Assembly: GCA_947303785.1 (NCBI GenBank)
Contig: CAMYZH010000006.1
Coordinates: forward strand, 1 to 49,719
Direction: 5' to 3'
Length of the DNA stretch: 49,719 nt
Source of the DNA: an uncultured Clostridium sp.
GTDB taxonomy: Bacteria > Bacillota > Clostridia > TANB77 > CAG-508
Each line of letters opens with the position of its first letter. Positions within the stretch are counted from its first letter, which is position 1. Positions 1 to 8,311 of this stretch are shown here, one piece after another. The translations under genes were made by a program, and so were the position numbers. Below the pieces are notes generated by a model. It worked only from the letters and a program-made list of their open reading frames with translations, was not told where the DNA came from and did not search any database.

Positions 1-239
1 TGGATGAAAAAGCGATATATGCAAGAGGAGTAGATGTAGGAAAAGAAGAAGGAATGAGGCAAGGGATAGAGCAAGGAAAAGAAGAAGGAATAAAACAAGG
101 AATAGAACAAGGCAAAGAACAAGGTCAAAAAGAAAAACAAAAAGAAATAGCTAAAAAAATGTTAGAAGAAAAAATTGATATTGAGATTATAATAAAAGTA
201 ACAGGCTTATCAAAGGAAGAACTTGAAAATATTCGCTAA
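1..239 (+). CDS. Rpn-family nuclease/transposase, C-terminal end only
   Basis: The 5' end of this gene lies outside the window; the open frame runs from base 3 (D-E-K-A-I-Y-A-R-G) to the TAA at 237-239. The visible part is a charged, repetitive stretch of EQGKEEGIKQG-type units followed by a short helical tail ending in TGLSKEELENIR. This Q/G/K/E repeat leading into a 'K-x-TGLSxEEIxxL' tail is typical of the C-terminus of Rpn family recombination-promoting nucleases (PD-(D/E)XK nuclease family transposases). The catalytic domain is not visible, so the call rests only on the tail. A strong terminator follows 37 bases downstream. Confidence 0.7.
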   Translation, partial: DEKAIYARGVDVGKEEGMRQGIEQGKEEGIKQGIEQGKEQGQKEKQKEIAKKMLEEKIDIEIIIKVTGLSKEELENIR

Positions 240-275
240 TATTATTATAAACGATAAATAGTTATTGCTTAGGTA

Positions 276-324
276 AAGAATCTAGATTATTATTAAATAA
301 TTAATAATTTAGGTTCTTTTTTTT
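276..324 (+). terminator. Rho-independent terminator after the Rpn gene
   Basis: A 15-bp stem (arms 278-292 and 302-316, with three G-T pairs) and a 9-base loop is followed by eight T residues at 317-324. Confidence 0.8.
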
Positions 325-342
325 AGTTATTTTTAGAAAAAA

Positions 343-373
343 TGTGTCAAAAAAGGGCGTCCCATTTGACATA
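343..373. repeat. Inverted repeat upstream of ftsA
   Basis: TGTCAAA (345-351) and TTTGACA (365-371) are perfectly inverted, with a nested GGG/CCC pair (355-357 and 361-363) between them. There is no T-run after it, so it is not an obvious terminator. It could be an operator or an RNA hairpin in the long ftsA upstream region. Confidence 0.5.
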
Positions 374-490
374 AAAAATTGCAAAATCACATTATAAAAA
401 AAAACAATATTTTTTTTAATTTTTTGTGTCGATTTTTGTTGCTTTTTGGATAAAAGTGTTATATATTTATAATCGATTTACAAAAGTTTA

Positions 491-522
491 TTACAAAACC
501 GTTACAAAACCGTTACGAAAAC
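491..522 (+). repeat. 11-bp tandem repeat upstream of ftsA
   Basis: The unit TTACAAAACCG occurs at 491-501 and 502-512, and a diverged third copy TTACGAAAAC at 513-522. The spacing is one helical turn, just upstream of the probable ftsA promoter. With the terminator, the inverted repeat and the promoter, this accounts for the 366-base gene-free stretch 240-605. Confidence 0.6.
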
Positions 523-535
523 ATGACAATTTCTA

Positions 536-564
536 TTGACTTTTGATACAAATTATAATATTCT
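536..564 (+). promoter_or_regulatory. Probable SigA-type promoter for ftsA
   Basis: TTGACT (536-541) is followed after 17 bases by TATTCT (559-564). The overlapping TATAAT at 554-559 is closer to consensus but leaves only 12 bases, so the exact -10 is uncertain. Confidence 0.45.
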
Positions 565-605
565 AAATCTAATTAATTATTTACTAAAAAAATGGAGGAA
601 TTATC

Positions 606-1838
606 TTGGCAATTGGAGATATAATTGTTGGTGTAGATATTGGTACATCTAAGGTTAGCACGGTTGTTGGTGAAGTAAATAATTTCAAACAAATTGAAAT
701 AATTTGTAATACTTCTTGCAGATGCAATGGAATTAGTAAAGGACAGATTATTGATGATGACGCTATCTCAATTGCTATTTCTAAGTCAATCAAGGAGGCT
801 GAAGAGATTGCTGATTTTAAAATCAATTCAGCATATATTACAATTCAAGGTAAATATACAACTATTGTTCAAAATAGTATAGTGAAAGAAATCAAAGATA
901 GATTTGATGGCGTTTCACAAAAGGATGTTGTTTCAGCTATGTCTATGATTAGAGATATTGAATTACCTGAAACTGATATTTTAGTAGATGTTGTTCCAGA
1001 TAAATTTATTTTGGATGATGGAAAAATAGTTGATAGCCCAGTAGGAAATTATTGCTCTAGCTTTACTTTAATGGCTCAGCTTATTTTGGCAGATAAGGCT
1101 TATGTAAAAAGAATTACTAATATCTGTAGAAAAGCTGGAATAGACATTGATGGTATTGTTCCAATTACTCTAGCCGAAAGAAATCTAGTGTTAGACACTA
1201 ATGAATTAAATGATAATATTATGATTCTAGATATTGGTGCTGGTAATACCGAAATTGGAGTCTTTAAAGGAAGTTCATTTATTTATACAAATACACTTCC
1301 ATTAGGTGGAGATAATATTACAAGTGATATAGCATATGTTTTAAACATTTCAAGAGAAGAGGCTGATAAATTAAAACGCCAATATGGGCTAGCTTTAAAA
1401 TCATTTATAGATAATGATAATGACATTGTTCTTAACACTTATAATGGTGGAGATAGTAGAAATAAAACAATAAAAAGCTCTGAATTAATTGAAATTATTG
1501 AAGCCCGAGTTGAAGAAATATTCTCTCTAGTAAATAGAGATATTTCATCACAAGGAATAAAAAACAATATTAATAATGTTATATTAGTTGGAGATGGAAT
1601 AACTACAATTAATAAAAGCGATATGGCAGGTAAAATTATTTTAAATATACCTGTTAAGGTTTCTACAGCTAGAATTGTAGCAACTATTAAACCAATTTAT
1701 AGAACTAGCTATGCATTAGTTAGATATATTTCTTCAAGAGCATATTCGAAGAGAGTATCTAGTACAATAGATACAAAAAGTGAAAAAGGCGGAATTAAAG
1801 GAATTTTAGAAAAGATAAGAGACTTTTTTTATTCATAG
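606..1838 (+). CDS. ftsA: Cell division protein FtsA
   Basis: Actin-like ATPase that anchors FtsZ protofilaments to the membrane and recruits later divisome proteins. The start is TTG at 606, six bases after GGAGGA (594-599). The product is 410 residues, normal for FtsA. The N-terminus carries the actin-family phosphate-1 motif (VGVDIGTSKVSTVVG), the middle holds the second nucleotide-binding motif (ILDIGAGNTEIGVF), and the end (GGIKGILEKIRDFFYS) is the expected amphipathic membrane-targeting helix. ftsZ follows after 70 bases. It is first in the block ftsA-ftsZ-spoIIGA-sigE; the murA-divIB-DUF881-sbp genes that usually precede it lie 10 kb downstream here. Confidence 0.95.
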   Translation: MAIGDIIVGVDIGTSKVSTVVGEVNNFKQIEIICNTSCRCNGISKGQIIDDDAISIAISKSIKEAEEIADFKINSAYITIQGKYTTIVQNSIVKEIKDRFDGVSQKDVVSAMSMIRDIELPETDILVDVVPDKFILDDGKIVDSPVGNYCSSFTLMAQLILADKAYVKRITNICRKAGIDIDGIVPITLAERNLVLDTNELNDNIMILDIGAGNTEIGVFKGSSFIYTNTLPLGGDNITSDIAYVLNISREEADKLKRQYGLALKSFIDNDNDIVLNTYNGGDSRNKTIKSSELIEIIEARVEEIFSLVNRDISSQGIKNNINNVILVGDGITTINKSDMAGKIILNIPVKVSTARIVATIKPIYRTSYALVRYISSRAYSKRVSSTIDTKSEKGGIKGILEKIRDFFYS

Positions 1839-1853
1839 TCATTATAAAAAGTT

Positions 1854-1881
1854 TTGTATAAGTTATTAATTTTTATATAAT
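1854..1881 (+). promoter_or_regulatory. Possible promoter for ftsZ
   Basis: TTGTAT (1854-1859), a 16-base gap, then TATAAT (1876-1881) lie in the ftsA-ftsZ gap. The region is very AT-rich, so this match could be chance. Confidence 0.35.
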
Positions 1882-1908
1882 ATATATTTTTGAAGGAGGA
1901 AGTACCTT

Positions 1909-3021
1909 ATGATAATGGAAAATGAGGATAATAATAACAACTATATGATGGATGGAACAGCAACTATCAAAGTTATAGGTGTTGGAGGTGCAGGAAATAA
2001 TGCTGTTAACAGGATGATTGATGCAGGTATTAAAAATGTTGAATTTATTTCTGTTAATACAGATAGACAAGCTCTTCAATTATCAAAAGCTTCAACAAAA
2101 ATTCAGATAGGTGAAAAATTAACTAGAGGTCTTGGTGCTGGAGCTAATCCTGATATAGGTGCACAAGCTGCTGAAGAAAGCAGAACTGAAGTAGCAGAAG
2201 CTCTTAGAGGAGCAGATATGGTTTTTGTTACTGCTGGAATGGGTGGAGGAACAGGAACTGGTGCTGCACCAATAGTAGCAGGAACTGCAAAAGAAATGGG
2301 AATTTTAACAATAGGTGTTGTTACAAAACCATTTACATTTGAAGGAAAAAAGAGATTAGCCCAAGCTGAAAGAGGAATTGAGAGCTTAAAAGGTAAAGTT
2401 GATACATTAGTAGTAATTCCAAATGATAAATTATTACAAGTAATTGATAGAAAAACTTCAATTATAGAAGCATTTAGAATGGCTGATGATGTTTTAAGAC
2501 AAGGTGTTCAAGGAATATCTGATTTAATTGCTGTACCAGGATTAATCAACTTAGATTTTGCAGATGTTAAAACAATTATGTTAGATAGAGGAATGGCTCA
2601 TATGGGTATTGGTAGAGCATCTGGAGAAAACAGAGCTGAAGATGCTGCAAAACAAGCTATACAATCTCCATTACTTGAAACATCAATTGAAGGAGCAAGG
2701 GGCGTTATCATTAATATTACTGGTGGAAGTGATGTCGGATTACACGAAGCTAATACGGCTGCTGAATTAGTGCAACGTAGCGCTGATCCTGAAGCTAATA
2801 TTATATTTGGATCTGTTACAGATGATTCTATGGGAGATGAAATTCAAATTACTGTTATAGCTACAGGTTTCGAAAATGAAGATGAAAAAGTTCAAAAAGC
2901 AACAGATATAGTTAATAAAGCATGGGAAAGGAAAATGAATCCTATATCAAATTCTGATTCTAATGGTAATAGTGAATTAGATATACCTACATTTTTAAGA
3001 AAAAATAAAAACATGAAATAA
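1909..3021 (+). CDS. ftsZ: Cell division protein FtsZ
   Basis: Tubulin-like GTPase that forms the cytokinetic Z ring. The start ATG at 1909 follows GAAGGAGGAAG; a second in-frame ATG lies at 1915. The tubulin signature [10 protein letters not shown] is at residues 112-121, and the N-terminal [13 protein letters not shown] nucleotide-binding loop is intact. The C-terminal peptide DIPTFLRK, which binds FtsA, SepF and ZipA-type partners, is present at the very end. 370 residues is a normal length. A strong terminator follows, which separates ftsAZ from spoIIGA-sigE. Confidence 0.97.
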   Translation: MIMENEDNNNNYMMDGTATIKVIGVGGAGNNAVNRMIDAGIKNVEFISVNTDRQALQLSKASTKIQIGEKLTRGLGAGANPDIGAQAAEESRTEVAEALRGADMVFVTAGMGGGTGTGAAPIVAGTAKEMGILTIGVVTKPFTFEGKKRLAQAERGIESLKGKVDTLVVIPNDKLLQVIDRKTSIIEAFRMADDVLRQGVQGISDLIAVPGLINLDFADVKTIMLDRGMAHMGIGRASGENRAEDAAKQAIQSPLLETSIEGARGVIINITGGSDVGLHEANTAAELVQRSADPEANIIFGSVTDDSMGDEIQITVIATGFENEDEKVQKATDIVNKAWERKMNPISNSDSNGNSELDIPTFLRKNKNMK

Positions 3022-3068
3022 TTTTATCCATTATTGTCAAAGAAAATATATATAAATGAAAAAATGAA

Positions 3069-3104
3069 GAAAAGTCTACAAAAAAGTAGACTTTTTCTTT
3101 TTTT
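3069..3104 (+). terminator. Rho-independent terminator after ftsZ
   Basis: A perfect 10-bp stem (AAAAGTCTAC at 3070-3079, GTAGACTTTT at 3086-3095) with a 6-base A loop runs into a T-rich tract to about 3104. Confidence 0.9.
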
Positions 3105-3234
3105 CTACAAGAGGAAATGACAAGTTTTTTAGAAGAAGTTTGATATAACAATATTCAAACAGGTAGATAGTTTTTAGTATTAAGAGTGAGACAATTTGTT
3201 TATTTAGATTAAACCAAGCTACATAGGAGTATAA

Positions 3235-4137
3235 ATGATTATTTATCTTGATGTAATTTTTTTAGAAAATCTAATAATGAATTTAGCAATTATCTTTTCA
3301 GAGGCAATTTGTTTAAATGCAAATGATAAGAAAATACGAAAAATTATAGCTAGCTTTGTATGTTCTTTATTTTATATATTGCAACTTGTTTTTCCACAAA
3401 TATCAATCTTTCAGTTAATTATTGCAATTTTTACGATGGTGATTGCATTTGGAAAATCTGGCTTGAAAAATGTAATTAAACAAGTTTTATTGTTTTATTT
3501 TATAAGCTTTTTATTTGGAGGAGTTTCATTTGCTTTAATGTCACTAATAAATAGGGGCAACTACTCTATTATTAATGGTATTATTGTCGGTAAATTTGGA
3601 ATTGAAATCTTAATTGTTTCTGGAATTCTGGCATTTGTATTTGTTGCGATTTTTTTTAAAAATAGAAAAAGGCACATACTAAATAATATAGTAATTATTT
3701 TTGGAAAAATAGAAGTTAAGATAAGAGTTTTACTTGATACAGGAAATTTACTAAGAGAACCATTTAAAAATAGGCCTGTTATTGTTGTAGAAAAATATGC
3801 TGTAAAAGATTTATTAGATAAATATTGGATTTTTCAAAAAAGTAAAATAGCCTCTGGAAATATAGTTATAAATGAAAATGAAAATATATTTGAAGATATT
3901 GATTTAATTTTAAGTGGTAATAAAGAAGTTCCTTTGGGAATGTTTTTAATTCCATATAAAAGTGTTGGAAATGCTAGAGGAATGCTCTTAGGCATAGCCC
4001 CTGACTATATTTTAGTAAAGGAGAGTGGTAGAAAATATGAAAATGTAGTAATTGGAATTTGCTCAGATTATTTGAGTGAAGGTGGCAACTATAATGGAAT
4101 TTTTGGTTTAGATTCTTTAGATGGAGGGAGTATTTAG
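3235..4137 (+). CDS. spoIIGA: Sigma-E processing peptidase SpoIIGA
   Basis: Membrane aspartyl protease that sits in the sporulation septum and cleaves pro-SigE when signalled by SpoIIR from the forespore. The first ~140 residues form five or so hydrophobic segments ([20 protein letters not shown] onward), followed by a soluble domain with the retropepsin-like motif LLDTGN, catalytic D168. The 300-residue length matches the family. The ATG at 3235 is preceded by AGGAG at 3225-3229. The stop is one base before the preferred sigE start, so protease and substrate are probably translationally coupled. I saw no convincing Spo0A box in the 130 bases between the ftsZ terminator and this gene. Confidence 0.93.
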   Translation: MIIYLDVIFLENLIMNLAIIFSEAICLNANDKKIRKIIASFVCSLFYILQLVFPQISIFQLIIAIFTMVIAFGKSGLKNVIKQVLLFYFISFLFGGVSFALMSLINRGNYSIINGIIVGKFGIEILIVSGILAFVFVAIFFKNRKRHILNNIVIIFGKIEVKIRVLLDTGNLLREPFKNRPVIVVEKYAVKDLLDKYWIFQKSKIASGNIVINENENIFEDIDLILSGNKEVPLGMFLIPYKSVGNARGMLLGIAPDYILVKESGRKYENVVIGICSDYLSEGGNYNGIFGLDSLDGGSI

Positions 4138-4138
4138 A

Positions 4139-4858
4139 ATGAAAATTATTAATATTATTAAAAGGTTGTATAAAAAAATTTTTGGTAAGGAGTTTGATAA
4201 GTTTCCTATATTTTATATTAATGGAAGTCAATTATTGCCTCCACCACTTTCTATGCTTGAAGAAAATGAAGTATTAGCTAAAATTGATAATGGTGATGAA
4301 AGTGCGAGACAGATATTGGTTGAGAGAAATTTGAGATTGGTAGTGTATATTGCTAAAAAATTTGAAAATACTGGTGTTGATTTAGAAGATTTAATTTCAA
4401 TAGGAACTATAGGACTTATGAAAGCAATAAATACTTTTAATACTGGAAAGAATATTAAACTTGCTACATATGCTTCTCGTTGTATTGAAAATGAAATTTT
4501 AATGTTTTTAAGACGAAATAATAAAGTTAAAGGAGAAGTTTCAATTGATGAGCCTTTAAATCAAGATAGAGATGGTAATGAATTATTGCTTTCAGATATT
4601 TTGGGAACAGATGAAGATATTATTTATAAAAATCTAGAAGATGAAGTAGATCATAAGCTTTTAAAAGTTGCAATTTCGAAACTATCAGATAAAGAAAAAT
4701 ATATTATGAATCTTCGATTTGGAATGTCGGGATATAAGGAAAAAACGCAAAAAGAAGTTGCTGATCTACTTGGAATTTCACAGAGTTATATTTCGAGATT
4801 AGAAAAGAAAATAATGCTCAAAATGAGAAAAGAAATTTCAAGTCAAACTAGTGCATAA
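4139..4858 (+). CDS. sigE: RNA polymerase sporulation sigma factor SigE (pro-SigE)
   Basis: Mother-cell sigma factor, made as an inactive precursor. I place the start at ATG 4139 and not at the upstream in-frame ATG 4121, because GGAGGG (4123-4128) sits ten bases before 4139 and because this gives 239 residues, the length of Bacillus SigE. The N-terminal hydrophobic/basic stretch ([18 protein letters not shown]) is the pro-sequence removed by SpoIIGA. The sigma-70 region 2 ([21 protein letters not shown]) and region 4 ([20 protein letters not shown]) are intact. The sigG gene that commonly follows sigE is not here. Confidence 0.95.
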   Translation: MKIINIIKRLYKKIFGKEFDKFPIFYINGSQLLPPPLSMLEENEVLAKIDNGDESARQILVERNLRLVVYIAKKFENTGVDLEDLISIGTIGLMKAINTFNTGKNIKLATYASRCIENEILMFLRRNNKVKGEVSIDEPLNQDRDGNELLLSDILGTDEDIIYKNLEDEVDHKLLKVAISKLSDKEKYIMNLRFGMSGYKEKTQKEVADLLGISQSYISRLEKKIMLKMRKEISSQTSA

Positions 4859-4877
4859 AATGAAAGAGAGGAGCTGT

Positions 4878-5474
4878 ATGAAACAAAAAAAATTTTTAGT
4901 ATTTGCAATTCTTCTAATTTTATTTTTTATTCTAATTTGTTATAAATTTTGGCATGCTGGAAATAATAAAAATATCGAAAATATGGATGAATTTGATAAA
5001 TATATTTCTAATATCAAAAATTATAAAATTGAAGGTTTAGTTACAGTGAATAGTAATAAAAATTCGAATACATATTTTTTGAAACAAGAATGTCAAGGTA
5101 ATAAACTAATACAAAATATTGAATCATCTGATGGTGTAAAGCTTACTATTGAAAACCATGATGATAGAATTATAGTAAAAAATACTAGCCTTGGTCTGGA
5201 TAAAGTATTTAATATGTATAAAGAACCTTTTAGAAATTCACTTGGACTTGATGAATTTGTTTATGATTATAGATTAGATGATAGAAAAGAAGTGGTAAAA
5301 AAAGATGGATATTATATAGCAAATGTTAAAGTTAGTAACTCAGATAGTAAGTATTTGAAAAGTAAAATATTGTATTTTAATATAGAAAAGAATCAAGTAG
5401 AAAAAATGGAAATAAAAGACATAAACAATAATAGAACAATCATCATAGAATATACTACGGTACAAATTTTGTAA
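4878..5474 (+). CDS. Membrane-anchored protein, possibly LolA/GerS-like
   Basis: A 198-residue protein with one N-terminal membrane segment (KFLVFAILLILFFILICY) and an extracytoplasmic domain. The start ATG at 4878 has GAGGAG at 4867-4872; an upstream in-frame ATG at 4851 has no ribosome site. The domain opens with YISNIKNYKIEGLVTVNSNK and is rich in beta-strand-like segments of alternating polar residues. That layout resembles the LolA-fold proteins of Clostridia, such as the germination lipoprotein GerS and its relatives. I see no lipobox with cysteine directly after the hydrophobic segment (the C is inside LILICY). Being next to sigE suggests a sporulation role, but this is inference. Confidence 0.55.
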   Translation: MKQKKFLVFAILLILFFILICYKFWHAGNNKNIENMDEFDKYISNIKNYKIEGLVTVNSNKNSNTYFLKQECQGNKLIQNIESSDGVKLTIENHDDRIIVKNTSLGLDKVFNMYKEPFRNSLGLDEFVYDYRLDDRKEVVKKDGYYIANVKVSNSDSKYLKSKILYFNIEKNQVEKMEIKDINNNRTIIIEYTTVQIL

Positions 5475-5549
5475 ATGTTTAGAATTTATATTTAAAAATA
5501 TAGTAATTTATAGATTCGATACACACTAAAATTAGTAGGAGTGATTTTT

Positions 5550-5900
5550 ATGACAATCAAAAGAGGAGATATGTTTTATGCTGATTTGAGTCCTGTTATT
5601 GGATCAGAGCAAGGAGGCACAAGGCCAGTTTTAATAGTTCAAAATGATACAGGTAATAAATATAGTCCAACAGTAATTGCAGCTGCGATTACTTCGCAAA
5701 TTGGTAAAAATAAATTGCCAACACATATAGAGATTGATTCTAAAGGGGTTGGATTAAAATCTGATTCTGTGGTTTTAACAGAACAAATACGTACTATAGA
5801 TAAAAGTAGATTAAAAGAAAAAATTGGACATATAGATGATAAAGAAATAATGGGAAAAATCAATAGTGCAATTGGAATTAGTTTCGGTTTGATGAGCTAA
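5550..5900 (+). CDS. mazF: MazF/EndoA-type mRNA endoribonuclease toxin
   Basis: PemK/MazF-family ribosome-independent RNase that cuts mRNA at short specific sites. The start at ATG 5550 (AGGAG at 5538-5542) gives 116 residues, the length of Bacillus NdoA/EndoA. The alternative GTG at 5541 overlaps the Shine-Dalgarno site. Family motifs are clear: [21 protein letters not shown] at the N-terminus with the conserved [11 protein letters not shown] turn, then [14 protein letters not shown], and [15 protein letters not shown]. No CopG/MazE-like antitoxin gene is adjacent: the upstream 75 bases carry no ORF and the next gene upstream is a membrane protein. Confidence 0.92.
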   Translation: MTIKRGDMFYADLSPVIGSEQGGTRPVLIVQNDTGNKYSPTVIAAAITSQIGKNKLPTHIEIDSKGVGLKSDSVVLTEQIRTIDKSRLKEKIGHIDDKEIMGKINSAIGISFGLMS

Positions 5901-5918
5901 AGTTTTGAGGAGAATAAA

Positions 5919-6582
5919 ATGTGCTTGAATAATAGGTATGTAGCGCTTTGCTATAGGGTTATTTCATTTGTTTTAGGGGCAATAACTATTGTCTATGATT
6001 TTGGAATTTTTAGAGGGATGTTTGTAAGAGCTAATTTATTGTATTTTACAATAATAAGTAATTTAATCTGCATTATATTATTTTTGCTTTTAAGTATAAA
6101 AACATTGAAAGATATTTTTAAGATGCGGCAAAATAGGGTCTACAAGCATTTCGCCCCATATTAAAGGTGGCGCAATAATTTGTATTTTACTTACTATGAT
6201 AGTTTATCATTTTATTTTGATCCCATATGCATTAAGAATTAATCCATATCAAAATCTAAAATTTTCTGATATTATTTTTCACTATATTATGCCTTTTTTG
6301 ACTTTGTTTGATTGGATTTTATTTGATGAAAAAAAGAAATTTACTTGGTATGATCCACTTTTATGGATTATGCTACCATATTTGTATGTTGCAATTGTTT
6401 TTATTCAAGCTCAATATGAAGTTTTAGATAGGATTGCAAATCATATGAATAGATATATTTATATTTTCCTAGATATTGGAAGCCTAGGATTATTGAGTGT
6501 TATATCAAATATTTTGGGTTTGACTGTTTTTTTTATAATCATAGGATATTTGATATATGGACTAGATCAGATAAAAGTTTAA
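5919..6582 (+). CDS. Pr6Pr family membrane protein, one gene in two frames, +1 shift at CGG
   Basis: The first part (5919-6164 frame) encodes NNRYVALCYRVISFVLGAIT and the family segment ending in LKDIFKM. It then runs off frame into a stop at 6162. The +1 frame, read from about 6127, continues directly as GKIGSTSISPHIKGG, then ILLTMIVYHFILIPYAL, HYIMPFLTLFDWILFD and WYDPLLWIMLPYLY, all typical of Pr6Pr (FAR-17a/AIG1-like) integral membrane proteins. The full span is 664 bases, which is 663 plus one, giving a 220-residue product with about six membrane segments. The zero-frame codon at the likely junction (6126-6128) is CGG. Skipping its C gives ATG-GGC-AAA. Because flanking residues are weakly conserved, the junction could lie anywhere in roughly 6090-6160. 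A standard pipeline would call this a pseudogene. Confidence 0.75.
6126..6128 (+). other. In-frame CGG at the +1 frameshift site, Pr6Pr gene
   Basis: Zero-frame reading is AAG-ATG-CGG-CAA; the productive reading is AAG-ATG-(C)-GGC-AAA. This is one of only three in-frame CGG codons found in the window, and all three are at frameshift junctions. Confidence 0.6.
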
Positions 6583-6597
6583 TTAATTTACCATGCA

Positions 6598-6636
6598 AAA
6601 AATAACCGTCACTATTTGAGTGTGACGGTTATTTAA
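6598..6636. terminator. Bidirectional terminator between convergent genes
   Basis: AAATAACCGTCAC (6600-6612) pairs with GTGACGGTTATTT around a 9-base loop. There are A residues on the left side and T residues on the right, so it can act for both the Pr6Pr gene (plus) and lemA (minus). Confidence 0.8.
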
Positions 6637-6642
6637 ATGATT

Positions 6643-7164
6643 TTATTTACTGTTTTCAAGTTCAAAAAGTGATTCTGGTTTGAAACCAAAAACTAAAGCA
6701 TATACGTTATTGGGAAAGGTTTGTATGAATGTGTTATAGTTTGTTACATCAATATTATATAGTCTCCTTGCAGCTTGAAGCTGGTCTTCCATTTTTTCTA
6801 AGTTTTTTTGTAAGTTAAGAAAATTGTTACTTGATTTAAGTTCAGGATAATTTTCTCCAATTACGATTAATTGATTTAATTTATTGTTTAATTCAGAAGC
6901 TTTTTCAAAGTTCATACTTTCATTGTATTCTGTCCTTAGTTTTGTAATTGATTCTAATAAGTTTTGTTCGTGGGTAGCATATTCTTTTACACATTCTACT
7001 AAATTTGGAATAAGATCAAATTTTTGCTTTAGGTATACATCAATTGAAGACTTAGATTGTTTTACAGCATTTCGTTTTTCTATTAATAGGTTATATTTTT
7101 TTATAATTTTAATTATAAATATAAAAAGTATAATAATTATTAGAATAATAATAGGTTTTAACAT
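6643..7164 (-). CDS. lemA: LemA family protein
   Basis: LemA proteins are single-pass membrane proteins with a long helical extracytoplasmic or cytoplasmic domain of unclear function. This one has 173 residues with an N-terminal hydrophobic segment (MLKPIIILIIIILFIFIIKI), then the family hallmarks YNLLIEKRNAVKQSKSSIDV, LKQKFDLIPNLVECVKEYA, HEQNLLESITKLR, and near the end AARRLYNIDVTNYNTFIQTFP. It is the second gene of a minus-strand pair with the DUF3137 gene (11-base gap), a common partnership. The pair converges on the Pr6Pr gene. Confidence 0.93.
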   Translation of the reverse strand: MLKPIIILIIIILFIFIIKIIKKYNLLIEKRNAVKQSKSSIDVYLKQKFDLIPNLVECVKEYATHEQNLLESITKLRTEYNESMNFEKASELNNKLNQLIVIGENYPELKSSNNFLNLQKNLEKMEDQLQAARRLYNIDVTNYNTFIQTFPNNVYALVFGFKPESLFELENSK

Positions 7165-7175
7165 TGTTTTCCTTT

Positions 7176-8141
7176 CTAAATATCTTTATCTGATATTACT
7201 TTATAAAATTTTTTATTTAATTCACACATGAAATCTAGATATGTGTAATATTGTTTAAGTAAATATTTATCCAAAGGATTTTTATAAATGGAGCCTTCGA
7301 ACATATTTGAGCAGTGAATTCTAATATAAAGTTCTTGATTTGAAAGTGTTATTTCAAATTTAATATTGTTATTTCTTTTGAAATTTACCATATAGTCCAT
7401 AATATCTGATGTTAGAATTCTCATTGCAAGTATTTTGTCTGTTGTATATATATCAAAGTTATTTTCAAATTCAATTGAATCCATTTGCAATTGTTCTTTT
7501 TGTGATAATCCTTTTCCTATAAAATTATTGTTAGATCTTATTTTTATTATGCTAGATATATTTTTATCTAATTTAGCCAAAGAAAACAATCCTCTGAAAA
7601 GTGTATGATATGTAGTATTTCCATCAGAATCGGTAGTTCTATTTTGAGTATGAACATCGCCCATTTTAAAATCTATGATTCCATCAATTTTTCCATAAAT
7701 TAAATCATCTGAATGAAATGTATCATAATTTTCAAACAATCCAAGCTTGTATGTTTGGCGAGGTATTGATTGACTTGATGTAAATATAAGATTATTATCA
7801 TAATTTGAAACTAATTTTGAAATTATTGTTTCCTTAAATAATTGGTTGTAACTCTTTTTAGATTGCTTATTAATTAGTTTAAATATTAAATAAATAAGGA
7901 GAAGAAGTATACTTAAAATCATTAAAAATGAGACAATAAAAAAGATGACTGGAAAAAAATTTATTAAAAAATTGGAATCTTTTCCTAATCCAACAAAAGT
8001 CATAATTGAAAAAAGGAGTATAAAACTCAATATTGCATATGCTATTAATTTTGTATGTTTTTTTTCTTTTAATCTAGTTTTTTCTAAATCGTCATATTTT
8101 TCATTGCTTAAATTTCCATATATTTCTTCAAAAGGTTTCAT
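7176..8141 (-). CDS. DUF3137 domain-containing membrane protein
   Basis: 321 residues. Two hydrophobic segments near the N-terminus (around residues 32-52 and 62-88) are followed by the DUF3137 domain: LFENYDTFHSDDLIYGKIDG, then FKMGDVHTQN and TTYHTLFRGLFSLAKLDK. The function is unknown; the domain is repeatedly found next to LemA, as here. The start at 8141 has AGGAGAAAA upstream on the minus strand, and a good promoter lies just before it (8165-8193). Transcription is divergent from the PiT transporter. Confidence 0.85.
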   Translation of the reverse strand: MKPFEEIYGNLSNEKYDDLEKTRLKEKKHTKLIAYAILSFILLFSIMTFVGLGKDSNFLINFFPVIFFIVSFLMILSILLLLIYLIFKLINKQSKKSYNQLFKETIISKLVSNYDNNLIFTSSQSIPRQTYKLGLFENYDTFHSDDLIYGKIDGIIDFKMGDVHTQNRTTDSDGNTTYHTLFRGLFSLAKLDKNISSIIKIRSNNNFIGKGLSQKEQLQMDSIEFENNFDIYTTDKILAMRILTSDIMDYMVNFKRNNNIKFEITLSNQELYIRIHCSNMFEGSIYKNPLDKYLLKQYYTYLDFMCELNKKFYKVISDKDI

Positions 8142-8164
8142 TCATTATTTTCTCCTATATGTGT

Positions 8165-8193
8165 ATTATCTAATAAAAAAGCTAAAGTGTCAA
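8165..8193 (-). promoter_or_regulatory. SigA-type promoter for DUF3137-lemA
   Basis: On the minus strand TTGACA (8193-8188) and GATAAT (8170-8165) are separated by exactly 17 bases. Confidence 0.7.
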
Positions 8194-8244
8194 TAAAACT
8201 GAAATATATGTAGCCGTGAAAAATCAAAATATATAAAATAATAA

Positions 8245-8273
8245 TTGTATTAAAAAAAAATGTATTATATTAT
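8245..8273 (+). promoter_or_regulatory. Possible promoter for the PiT transporter
   Basis: TTGTAT (8245-8250), 17 bases, TATTAT (8268-8273), 39 bases before the start codon. The surroundings are almost pure A/T, so support is modest. Confidence 0.45.
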
Positions 8274-8311
8274 TAATAATATGATAAATTATTAATATGA
8301 GGAAAATATAG

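Noticed and set aside
3105..3234. Spo0A boxes upstream of spoIIGA
   Set aside because: Only weak partial matches (GACAA) were found; none has the TGTCGAA core.
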